Shown here: positions 46,510 through 55,842 of the stretch, one piece after another
How the letters are laid out: the number at the start of each line of letters is the position of its first letter
How positions within the stretch are numbered: position 1 is the stretch's first letter
Origin: Isoetes taiwanensis
Taxonomy: Eukaryota; Streptophyta; Lycopodiopsida; Isoetales; Isoetaceae
DNA: 64,000 nucleotides
NCBI GenBank assembly: GCA_021234155.1
Contig: JAJEKV010000065.1
Location: 3,264,312-3,328,311 of the forward strand
Reading direction: 5' to 3'
Notes under the pieces: generated by a model
Databases searched by the model: none
The model's input: only the letters and a program-made list of their open reading frames with translations
Told to the model about the DNA's origin: nothing
Program-made: the position numbers and the translations under genes

Positions 46510-46722
46510 CAGGCCTCCAGATTAGATTTTGCTTAAACCGGAAAAATGCCGTGATTTGTTGGTACTTACCGGATTTTTCAGAAAATATCCTCTAATTTGC
46601 CGGATTTAACAAGGATTTTACTAAATTTTGACCGGAAATTTTCCGGCATCTATTAAAGAAACCGGATTTTAACAACTTCAACCGGAAATTCTGGGGAGGA
46701 ACCCCCCTAATCTGGAGCCCTG
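46510..46722. mobile_element. hAT MITE, 213 bp, perfect 8-bp target duplication
   Basis: GCTGGGGA flanks both ends exactly (46502-46509 and 46723-46730). The left end is CAGGCCTCCAGATTAG, and the reverse complement of the right end is CAGGGCTCCAGATTAG (15 of 16). Ends beginning CAGG with an 8-bp duplication identify the hAT superfamily. The interior repeats CCGGAAA or CCGGATTT at least six times. There is no ORF. Confidence 0.9.
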
Positions 46723-46779
46723 GCTGGGGAGGGGCAATGATAAAAGTAGGTCACAGCAAATGTGACCTACAATCAAAAT

Positions 46780-46955
46780 AGCATTGATTTTGTTTTCATG
46801 TATCTCAAACATCTATTTTCAAGATTCTAACTTGCAACCAAAGACTTTGTTCATGATTTAACTATCCTTCTGGTAAAAGATTCAAGAAGGTTCACATAGT
46901 CTACTAGAGGAAAAATCAGGACTAATACAAAAATCAAAGCAATACTATGGAGTGC
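46780..46955. repeat. ~175-bp direct repeat, copy 2 (partner 46046-46220)
   Basis: See 46046-46220. This copy abuts the kinase fragment that follows it. Confidence 0.9.
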
Positions 46956-46956
46956 A

Positions 46957-47120
46957 AATATTTGGGGGAGGTTCACCCTTTGCCATTTCAATTGTGGTTA
47001 TTCCAATAGACCAAATATCAGCCTGCCAAGGAAGATGGTCCGCATTAGAATAATTTCATTACATCCGTCAAAATTTTGAATCACTTCAGATGCCATCCAG
47101 AAAGGAGTGCCCACAAAGTC
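46957..47120 (-). pseudogene. STE20/MST-type protein kinase fragment
   Basis: On the minus strand, after a TCTTGCAG acceptor, FVGTPFWMASEVIQNFDG is followed by a short non-coding stretch ending CTTGGCAG, then ADIWSIGITTIEMAKGEPPP. These are kinase subdomains VIII and IX of the STE20/germinal-centre kinase group (plant SIK1-like), whose usual text is VGTPFWMAPEV and ADIWSLGITAIEMA. About 37 residues of a catalytic domain of roughly 260 remain, with a retained intron junction. It is a genomic fragment, not a gene. How it came here is not visible. Confidence 0.75.
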
Positions 47121-47432
47121 TGCAAGAAAAGATAAGAAAGAGTTCTGGACTGAAGGCGCGAGCGCGAGCACGAGCTTGATTTTGAATAAACCTAACTAGG
47201 GTTCTATCGTGGTTAGGCTCCCGAATCGAGGTAAGCAGGTAAGGTACTCCTATTATGTCTTTAGATCTTGGATTTTTTGGGTCCCATCACTTTCCTGGAA
47301 AGGCATCTTCATCTCTGCCACCCTCCTTCTCTCCCCTCCTGCCATTTGCCAATCTTTCCATTTTCTCTGATTTTTAATCATCCATATTCTCTTTTATACG
47401 TCCCTTCAAGATCTCTATGCTGATCTGGTATC

Positions 47433-49850
47433 ATGGCCCCACTGGATCTATCGAACGGATTATCTCTCCCAATGCACTCAATCTTAAATATTTTATGCTC
47501 CTTAAACCCTAAAGATTAGAAATATATTTTGGCCCAACAATAGCTTATACTCCAAGGAGGCCTGGCACCAATTCAATTCAAAGAATTCACTACCTTTGTT
47601 CCAGCATCTATGGCGCCTAAGAATGCTCTTCCATCCTCATTTCCGGATAGACCATTTTGGGATTGCTACTCCCCCTTGAATGCGAACGAGTAATACCTTC
47701 GTCCGGAGATCCCAACCATATAAGGAAGACAGTTCCATCAAGCAAAATATTTTGAATCCGCCCACTTACCGCCATTCCAGAGGTATTGAATTGAATTTCG
47801 AACTCTGTCACTCGAGGTTTGAACATCTGTCTTCACATATTGTTATTTGTTGGTCTAAAAAATAAGGAATAATTCTGGGGAATGTATCCAAACAAAATTG
47901 TGCTTTATCGAAATTTACTCAAATTTCTTCAATTTACTGGACCCGCTTCCCCTTATTGAATTCTGCTATGAACAAGCGGCTGAGCATATTCTTAAAATGG
48001 GACACCTTACTCATATGGGGTTCATGATAAAATTTCAGAAATGGTCAGACCAATTTGATCCCCTGAGACCATCCACTCTCGTGCACACTGACTACGTTCA
48101 CCATTCTGGGAGCCCCATTGTATGAAAACCATATTCTCCTCAATTGGATCCTTCATCTCGATCCAGCGTAGACCAGACAGGCCTCCCACTCTCTTTATCC
48201 AGCTGGATCTTCTCAAACCTATCCCCTCTCAAACTCACCTTCCAGGACATGTTTGGAACTGAGACTGACCAATCCTTGCTCTTAAGATGGAATGCGTTGC
48301 CTCCTGTTTGTCCTATTTACAGGAAACGTTTGCATGGAGGAGAAAGGTGTGCCCCATATCTGGATCAACAGGCTTTCACATAGCATATTAGCCTTGGTAC
48401 AGAAATTCGTGCTTACAGCCGCTACCATGATAATCTAAATGGTAGTACAAAGAGAATTAGGAGACGACAGCTTATTAGGGAGAAAATTGCCTTGGCCAAT
48501 AAAGAATTGAAAGAGACCCTTAAAAATAACAAGTCGAAGTCAGGCTCTGTAGGGGGTACTGTAAAGGTTTTTGAACAAGGGAGCCACCACTAAAGGGCTC
48601 TCCTTCAATTCATCTGCTATGGTCAAAACCTTTGATAAATGTAAACCCCCGAATCCGGTTTAGCTCCCCTCTTGTCTGTAAAAACATATTTAAACTGCTA
48701 CAGGATTCTGCTGATACTATTGACGAAGACCTTGACGAAGTCACTGACTTGATAGACATATCTGAGCACAAGGAAAATCTACAGGATAAGGCTCAGGGAC
48801 TACAACAGATCCATGGAATTAGATCTTCCACAATTACTCCACCTATTTCTACCAACCCTCCACCATCTATACCCTCTGTGATTTATGGTCGAATTGTCGT
48901 TGACCTTTCAGTTGACCCTAATTCCAATCACACCTCCATCAACTTTGGCATCCCAAATTCTTCACTGGTCCCCCACTCTCACCATACCCCTATCATCGAT
49001 CTTTATGGCAAATATGGCATATCTACAGTGGACCTAGTCAACAAAATTGTCTCTGAAGCAGTTGATACAAGCTCTTTCAAACCCAAGGCTGCTACCCCCA
49101 ATATCAGCAGACATGATGGCGAGGAGGATGCTGAGCAAAACCAGGTAAGTAATCACTTTCCTGTTTGTCTTAGTCCACAGCCAAAACTCCAGGCATTCCA
49201 AAGGTGTGATTGGGAGGAAGAAATCCAAGATGAACTCAATCTTGTTGTTGAATGTAAGCTCGTAAAATCCTCTTATTAGGAAACTGAAGTCTGTAATATT
49301 GAGCGTGGCTTACAGGCCCTGCAACATAACCTAGATGCTCTAAATAATACCATTGAGTCAATGCAACTGGACTTAATTGTTCCTGACTCAGAGGAAGATC
49401 TTAGCTGTAGCGCCCCTTACATCTAACATCTTTCTGAGATCTCCTAAGGAGAGGATGAAAGGTAGGACACCATCTAAGTCCCTTCCCAACCATGAAAGTG
49501 TCTTCCACATATATAATACTAGAAGTAAATCCTCACCCCATGGTTTGAGGAAACTTAACTATGATTGTCTGCCCTCCCCCCTCCTTTCTTCTTCCTTGCT
49601 TATGAGGATCTTAACTTGGAATTTGAGGGGCATCAAGGGGCCTACTAAGAGAAGACGCTTTATTGCCTCGGTCAGAGACTTCAGGGTTGATATTATTATG
49701 ATCCAAGAACATAGACTTCCCAGTTTTGACTCAACTTTATGCCACTGAAACAGGACAAATTTTTTTTTTTTATGTACTTAATTACTTCTAAGGGTCACAT
49801 TTTGAGCATAAGTTTTGGTTCTGTCCTTCCAAATTTTCGTCTTTAGAGGT
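47433..49850 (+). pseudogene. L1-type LINE: ORF1 and start of ORF2 endonuclease, degenerate
   Basis: An ORF1-like protein starts at ATG 47433 (MAPLDLS) and continues through many stops and frames. The best open part is 48632-49279, with acidic and Ser/Thr/Pro-rich segments, ending near HIYNTRSK (about 49520). A new frame begins at ATG 49602, RILTWNLRGI, then IIMIQEHRLPSFDSTLC. This is the opening of the apurinic-endonuclease domain of plant L1 ORF2 with its catalytic Glu. A decayed SKGHILSISFGS may continue to about 49840. Reverse transcriptase is absent. The copy keeps its 5' side and lost its 3' side, the reverse of usual LINE truncation. Confidence 0.75.
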
Positions 49851-50184
49851 AACTGCTCCCCACATTCCTTATGAAGCATTGTTTTCTCTACTGAATCCAT
49901 AAACGCAAAGTTAATACATTGATGACACTGTCATTAGACACTTTCCATAATAAAAATAATTACAAAAACATATAATATCCATTCTTGCCCAATAGCAAGA
50001 AGGTAGGTGGCATGGAACTCCTCGACATATAAGATACTGCCCGAGTTGTCTTGACCCAAAGATTGAGTCAGAGGTACAAGCGTTTCTAGAGTGTCCTGCC
50101 TATAATCATTTACGAGAAAATATAACATCTCAGGTTCCACATTATCGGAGCTCTTTGATGTACCTCCAAATCTCCTTAGTTCTT

Positions 50185-50777
50185 CGTTTAGGGTCTGGGT
50201 TTGGGAACTCCTGCAAGACAGCCCTGCTGTGAGGACCCTTGGATCAAACAGGAGAATCCGGTAGCTGTGTCACGCGGGATTTGCAAAAGAAACAACGAAA
50301 AGAAAGAAAGAGAGAATAAGTGAAAAACAATAAGAACACAATGATGAGAACGAAACTCTTTGATATCAATAATGATACATGAGCTCTCGCAATCGAGAGG
50401 AAGCAGAAGTGAGATGAGACCAAAAACTCATCTAGCCCGTGAAGGCTAGCTCTACTCATATATATAGTACAATGGCCTTTGGCCCAATATAGACACTCTA
50501 ACTGATTTCGTTGCCGACTCCTAGAAGGAGGCCTGATTTGCAGAAATGTTGGCGGTGCCACTTGAAATGCCTGAAATCACGCTGACGCTTGACGGGCCGT
50601 CATTTGTCTGTCCTCGACCTCTTCATGCCCGTGGCCTTCGTGGTCTGCTGCTTGGTTGGTGGCTTGGGCTTCTGCGGGGCCTTTGACAACTGACCTCCAC
50701 CTGACATTGGATCCTTGGCCTTGACCTGGTCCATCATGTGCATGAATAGTCATGTACCAGTACGTACAGGACTAACA
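50185..50777 (-). repeat. 3' LTR of Ty3 copy 1 (593 bp)
   Basis: It aligns end to end with 55269-55842. The left end is CGTTTAGGGTCTGGG (the TG edge mutated to CG) and the right end is GACTAACA. A minus-strand TATA box lies at about 50455-50470 (CTCATATATATAG on the plus strand). The C-rich polypurine-tract complement follows at 50778. Confidence 0.85.
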
Positions 50778-53766
50778 CTCCCCCCACCAGACGACACTCA
50801 GATTGAAGAAAAGGGAGAACTGTTTCTGATGGCGGAAACCCAGCAGTCTGAAATTCATTCTCACGAGTATGAGGACGGGGGCCATTATGATAGTTGCCAA
50901 TGAGATCTTGGCGTGTCTGAAGAGCTGCAGGAGTGTTGAGACCGATGGCAGGATGAGCGTCAATGAGAAATCCTAAGCGTACCATGTCTTCAAGGGGCGC
51001 AGGGCTTCAGCAGTACAAACCGGCATTCCATGAGAAGGCAGTCCGAGTCCGGGGCAATCACCGACGCATTCGCTTACAATAAAAGATAGGGCATTGTCGA
51101 TTTAGAGAGCTTAACAGGAGGCACTTTAAAGCAGCACAGAAACCTGCTTGTCGATGGACTGAGGGATCCGGTGGGGTGGCGGCATTTGCCAAAAAGGTAT
51201 CAAGACCGTGGATAGCATGAGTGGGCATCTGCAACCACGCTCATTTGGGATGTAGATCCAATTTTCTGTGTGGTCCAAGGTGGCACCATTCTCCCAATTG
51301 GAGCGTCGAACAAAACGCGGATCCCAGCGGAGGTCCGTGGAAATCTGAGGAGGAGTCCACCCAGCGTGGTCGTCCAGGACCTTGGTCCAAAAGGGAAGAC
51401 GCCAGTTAGAGGTGAGAAACCTTGGGCGTGGAGGTACGCCTAATGAAGCATATGGAGAGTGAGCCATGCCCATGGGCGTGGGCTGCTGAGCCTGTTCCCT
51501 GAATTCACGAACAAGGTCTTGATCAAGAGCATGGCACCACTGGTCCCAATCTGAAGCGGAGAGTTGAGTATAGACCGGAGGATTAACCCAACCCGTGGGT
51601 ATGGTCTTGCTTTCCAGAAGGGCACGCAGTTGGTTGTAGCCTCCCAAGTGCTTCATATAAATTTGGGCAAACTAAAGATCCTCAGGATGTGCTAAATTCT
51701 TCCTCACCTGTTCCAGCGTTTCTGCTTGCCATAGAGGTAAGTGATGAGCAAGCTCAGGCATGTACTCTGTTCCAAGAGTGTGAGACCGATCATGATCCTG
51801 TAAATACAGGTTGGTGTCCAATAGCAACCATGAGCATGGGGGTTGCCTTGAAAAATTCGATGTGCCTCATCTCTGAATTTGTCTTGTGAATCAGCCAGAT
51901 AAAAATCATGAAAAATATAGGCCATCGACTGAACAACTCGGAAGATGACTAGATCAGGATCCTCACAATTGATTTGATCAAATACTAAGAGGGCACAGAG
52001 TAAACCTTTGTCTTCGACCGAAAGATCCGGCCATATCCTTAGAAAATCCGCGGCTGCGTAGTGGCTGGTGCATTAACACGGGTCGCCGCGCCGCCACTTC
52101 AGAAGAAAAAGGTGGCGTCGGGCAACCACATAATCCAGATAACTGGAAGGAGTAGAGAAATCCACAGGAATGCGGGTAGCAATATCAATATAGCCCTCTT
52201 GTTTATTTTGGGCTTCTTCCACGACCGGGTCAGCTTTTTTGGGAGTTGATGTTCTAGGTCGCGGATCCGATTATCCTTTTCAACGGAGACGCGATTGATC
52301 ACGTAACCGCCCTGTGAGGAAGCGTTTATGTGAAGAGGATTGCCCAGGAGTATGCAGTCGCGCGTGACAATCTCTGTATCATCAATTAATTTTTGTTTTT
52401 GTGCTTCTGTAAGCTGAGTCTGAAGAGATGTGACCGATTTTGCAACAAGCGGGTCAGGTTGGTCTTGGAGAGAGGGGAGTGCTTTCGTTGCGCCCCTTGA
52501 GCTCTTGAAGTTGAGTGTTGTAATTTTGAGAGAGCTCAGTGTACATGGTGTGAAGATCTGCAAGGGCTTTATCCTTGTCACCAAGGAGTTTATCCTTGTC
52601 TTTGTTCTGCTCAAGCAATTCTTGAATTGTGGATTGTAACTGAGCCTGTTGATCAGCAAGCATGGTGGTCTGGTCTTCAGCTTGCCTTGAGAGCTTCACG
52701 GGCCCGTAAGAGAGCCTCGTAAGCCTCGTTGAAGTTTTTCTTCCAGGGATTGAACTTGCGTGGTGGCATCTTGGAGATCCCTGTGAACTGCTTCCGTGGC
52801 CTCCATGTAGGCTTGAACACCATTCATGAAGACTTCTTGTGAGTCCTGTAGCTTAAGAACAACAGCTTGGACATCTTGCTGGTATTGATACAGGGCTTGG
52901 CGAGAAGGTGGAGGTGCGGGGCCCTGTTGGTGATTGGTCTGTGACGTCTGAGAAACATGATGAGAAGTGGAGGGCATGGCTTCCGTGGATGAAGAGGAAA
53001 CAGGAATAGGTTTGTCTTGATTTTGAGCATGACCAGGAGAAAGAGGAGGGCGTGAAGTCTCAGCATGTTGGTTTTTTGGAAGGGAATGGAATGTTTGGTG
53101 AGTGGATGCCTGAGAAGGAGAGGGGGACCCTAGTCGGGTGACAGATATATAATGACGTGATGATGGCCTGAAGGTGGGCACCCACAGAAATGTCAAAGCC
53201 AAAAGAAGGTGCTGCATGGACGCGATCAATTTCATGGAGAAGTCTGAGGAACAAAATTTGTGGCCAATCAATAGGATGAGTGGAATAGACGGCCATAATG
53301 ACAATGTTATAAAACTGTTTATTGATATGGGTATTCTTGATGGAATACCCATAGAATTTTCGCCACAGAAACTTTACAAAAGTATCGTGGGTCTTTGCAA
53401 TGTTTGTGAGTCGATGCATGTTGGCCTGATAAGGAGCTGCCCAAGATAAAGAAGGTCTGGTAAGAGGAATTTGGAATACCCGAAAAGCGTAACCGAGTAA
53501 GCATAATGGTGGTCTGATCGACCATGGTGGCGTATCCTTCCCGGGCCGCTTGATCATATGAGCGACAAACCGCCTCAATTTGCCCGGATTTGGTGCATGG
53601 AGGTCCCGTTGGGAGAAGGCATAAAGCCCATGGCGTTCCGCCACTGCACGACTTGGACCTGCTAGGGTATCACGAAAGGTAGGTATTGAGAAAGTCACTG
53701 ACTCAAAAAGAGCCGGATCCCTTGGAGCAGAAGCTTGAAGTTGAGGGAATTTGGGTGTAGCGCCAT
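50734..53766 (-). pseudogene. Ty3 copy 1 accessory ORF (coiled-coil protein), frameshifted
   Basis: This is a same-strand extra gene 3' of pol, read from ATG 53766 downward over about 3 kb. Parts in order: an N-terminal domain of about 215 residues with TFSIPTFRDTLAGPSRAV, LWRKFYGYSIKNTHINKQF and HPIDWPQILF; a Pro/Gln/Ser-rich linker; a long coiled coil (53.0-52.3 kb, AVVLKLQDSQEVFMNGVQAY and similar); a Trp-rich C-terminal region (51.65-51.1 kb, LTSNWRLPFWTKVLDD); and the ending TAGFPPSETVLPFLQSECRL-VGG at the polypurine tract. Several frameshifts split it. I recognise no known domain. Position and size recall the extra ORFs reported in Tat/Ogre-type elements, whose function is unknown. Confidence 0.65.
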
Positions 53767-54209
53767 GACAAAGAGCTTCGAAAGGAACGGAAGAGCGGAT
53801 GTGAGAAGCCGGAGTGCGGGAGAGCGTAAGACAAAACGAAGATAGACGAAAAGGTTTTAGGGGCGCATGTTGTGGCTAAAGGGGCGGATGAGGATGAAAC
53901 AAAGAACCGCTGATGGTGCCAGGTGGCGATAGATGCAAAGAAGGCGATTGAGAGGCAAAAATTTGGCTAAGTCCCCAAGCGCTAAGGGAGAAGCCATGAA
54001 TGGTGGAGATGAGACGTGAATGAACAATCGGAGGTGACAAATGACGAAGGTACAAACATTAATGTCCGACGGGCGAAAGGAAGGAAATGTCATTTAATGC
54101 CGGAAACTCGGGTGGGATATCATAAAAAGGAAATGTCGGAAGGTACCATGGCTAGATATGCGGCGGGAGAAAAGATTCGATTTAGAAAGAGCCTTGCATT
54201 GCAAACCAC

Positions 54210-54270
54210 GCTGGCAATTGGCTGATTGGTCCACGCCGCATTGCGGTGCCGCCGTTTTGGCTATATAAGA
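54210..54270 (+). promoter_or_regulatory. Antisense-ORF promoter, Ty3 copy 1
   Basis: CTATATAAG (TATA at 54262-54268) lies about 70 bp before the ATG at 54339. Inverted CCAAT boxes (ATTGG) are at 54217 and 54225, and the palindrome TTGCATTGCAA is just upstream. The same set occurs in copy 2 (59200-59282). Confidence 0.6.
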
Positions 54271-54338
54271 TGAGCAGCAATGAAGGCCGGTGACACCGGT
54301 TAGCGATCGAGGCGTGGCCGTGGAACTAAAACCGCACT

Positions 54339-54559
54339 ATGCCGACGAACTACCAGAGTGGATCACCCCGTAAGATGAATGATCTTGACCTCGAAATGCC
54401 GTAATCGCCGGTATTCCTATGGACGGTTGGTGCAATGGGATGGCCGAGCATCCCGACCAGCTAACGAATGCCATGGAGGTGGTGGCTTTGATTCGCTGGG
54501 ATCCTGAGCAAAACCTCTACCACATCCTCCGCATAACCTCTGCTCCAAACCCGGAGTAG
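54339..54559 (+). pseudogene. Antisense small ORF of Ty3 copy 1 (frameshifted)
   Basis: This is on the strand opposite to gag-pol and the accessory ORF. It is colinear with the 73-residue ORF of copy 2, with the same ATG context (CACTATGCC) and same stop, but 221 instead of 222 bases, so one base is missing net and an internal TAA appears. The last part is intact: MDGWCNGMAEHPD, then MEVVALIRWDPEQNLYHIL and RITSAPNPE. Function is unknown. Confidence 0.6.
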
Positions 54560-54786
54560 GGGTGGTTTTCACTTAGGATTTTGTAAATAGGGCTCTGCTC
54601 ATAGCGGATGTATATGGGCAATGTCCACTTTTGTTTTTCGCCTCTATTATAAATATAAATATGCCGCTTTAGTCACTATCCGTGGAGTCGGTTTGTTGTG
54701 TATCATGTGTATGACTGCCTCTGCATACTTCACATGAAATTGTTTTAGGCGAAAAGCCATTAACCATGTAGATAATGGAGTGCCAT

Positions 54787-55260
54787 CTAATTACGCCACT
54801 TGAAAACGCTGGGTTGTACAACTTGAACGATTTGATAAGGACCAAGCCATCTGAACTTTAACTTCACTGGAAAATTTTTGTAACGAGAATCATAAAGCAA
54901 AACCAAATCACCTGCTCTAAAACTTTTGGTCTTCAGATGTTTGTCATGCAAAGATTTCCGCAACTGTTGGCCATGAAGAACCCGAATATAAGCATCTCTC
55001 CTAAGTTCATCCAATTGTTCAAGCTGGTAAACTCGTTCTTGAAGAGCTGCAGGTGGATTACAGGTGGTAGCAAGTTGGAAACGAAGTGTCGGAAGAACAT
55101 ATTCAAAGGGCATCAAAGCTTCTTGACCATAAACCAACTTAAAAGAAGTATGACCAGTAGCAATCTTGAAACTGCAGTTGTAAGCCCAAAGAACAGTAGG
55201 CAACTTGTCTTGCCAATCCGTGCGAGAGGCATCACAGATTTTCTTCAGGATAGTGATGAG
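54787..55260 (-). pseudogene. Ty3 copy 1 integrase C-terminal part
   Basis: The minus-strand frame has LWAYNCSFKIATGHTSFKLV, YGQEALMPFEYVLPTLR, ELRRDAYIRVLHGQQLRKSL, GDLVLLYDSRYKNFPVKL and FRWLGPYQIVQVVQPSVF. This is the end of a Ty3 integrase after the catalytic Glu helix. It is cut at its upstream side within the NKTLITILKKI stretch by insertion of copy 2. Confidence 0.85.
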
Positions 55261-55268
55261 AGTCTTGT

Positions 55269-55842
55269 TGTTTGGGGTCTGGGTTCGGGAACTCCTGCAA
55301 GACAGCCCTCTGTGAGGACCCTTGGATCTAACAGGAGAATCCGGGGACTATGTCACGCGGGATTTGCAAGAAAAACAAGGAAAAGGAAAAGAAAACAAAA
55401 GAGAACAATGAGATCACAATAATAAGCTTCCTTGATGTCAATGAAGATACATGAGCTCTCGCAATCGTGAGAAAACTGAAATGAGACAAGACTCAAAACT
55501 CGTTTAACTAGCTCTACTCATATATATAGTACAATTGCCTTTGGCCCAATATAGACAATCTGATCTCGATCGCCGACTCACGGAAGGAGGCCTGATTTGA
55601 GAATGCTTTGGGCGGTGCCTCTTGAAGTGCCCGGAATCACGCCGACCCGACGGTGTGAAGGGCAGCCACTTTGTCCGAGCCGCCTCTTGGTACCGTACGC
55701 CGGCTTTGATCAAGGTGGTCTCCGCCGCTTGGTCTTTTGCTGGGCCTTTGACGACTGACCCGTGCCTGACGGTGGATCCTTGGACTTGACTTGGTCCGTC
55801 GTATGCATGAATAGTCCTGTACCAGGAGGCACAGGACTAACA
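55269..55842 (-). repeat. 3' LTR of Ty3 copy 2 (574 bp)
   Basis: It begins TGTTTGGGGTCTGGG and ends GACTAACA on the plus strand (TG...CA edges), followed by the polypurine-tract complement CTCCCCCCCACC at 55843-55854. The minus-strand TATA box is at about 55515-55530 (ACTATATATATGAG on the minus strand). Confidence 0.88.

Larger units (their letters stand above)
50185..55268 (-). mobile_element. Ty3/gypsy (Tat-like) retrotransposon copy 1, 3' portion
   Basis: From low to high coordinate: 3' LTR (50185-50777), polypurine tract, accessory ORF (to 53766), antisense ORF (54339-54559), integrase C-terminus (54787-55260). It stops inside the integrase where copy 2 begins with its own LTR, so copy 2 is nested in copy 1. 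The rest of copy 1 pol would lie beyond the window. The integrase tail has FRWLGPYQIVQVVQPSVF and no chromodomain, as in the Tat/Athila side of plant Ty3 elements. Confidence 0.75.

Noticed and set aside
46957-47120. Functional kinase gene
   Set aside because: Only subdomains VIII-IX remain. There is no ATP-binding loop or HRD catalytic loop in the flanking sequence.
47426-47433. TGGTATCA resembling a tRNA-Met primer-binding site
   Set aside because: The match to TGGTATCAGAGC ends after eight bases, no LTR precedes it, and a LINE ORF1 starts at the overlapping ATG.
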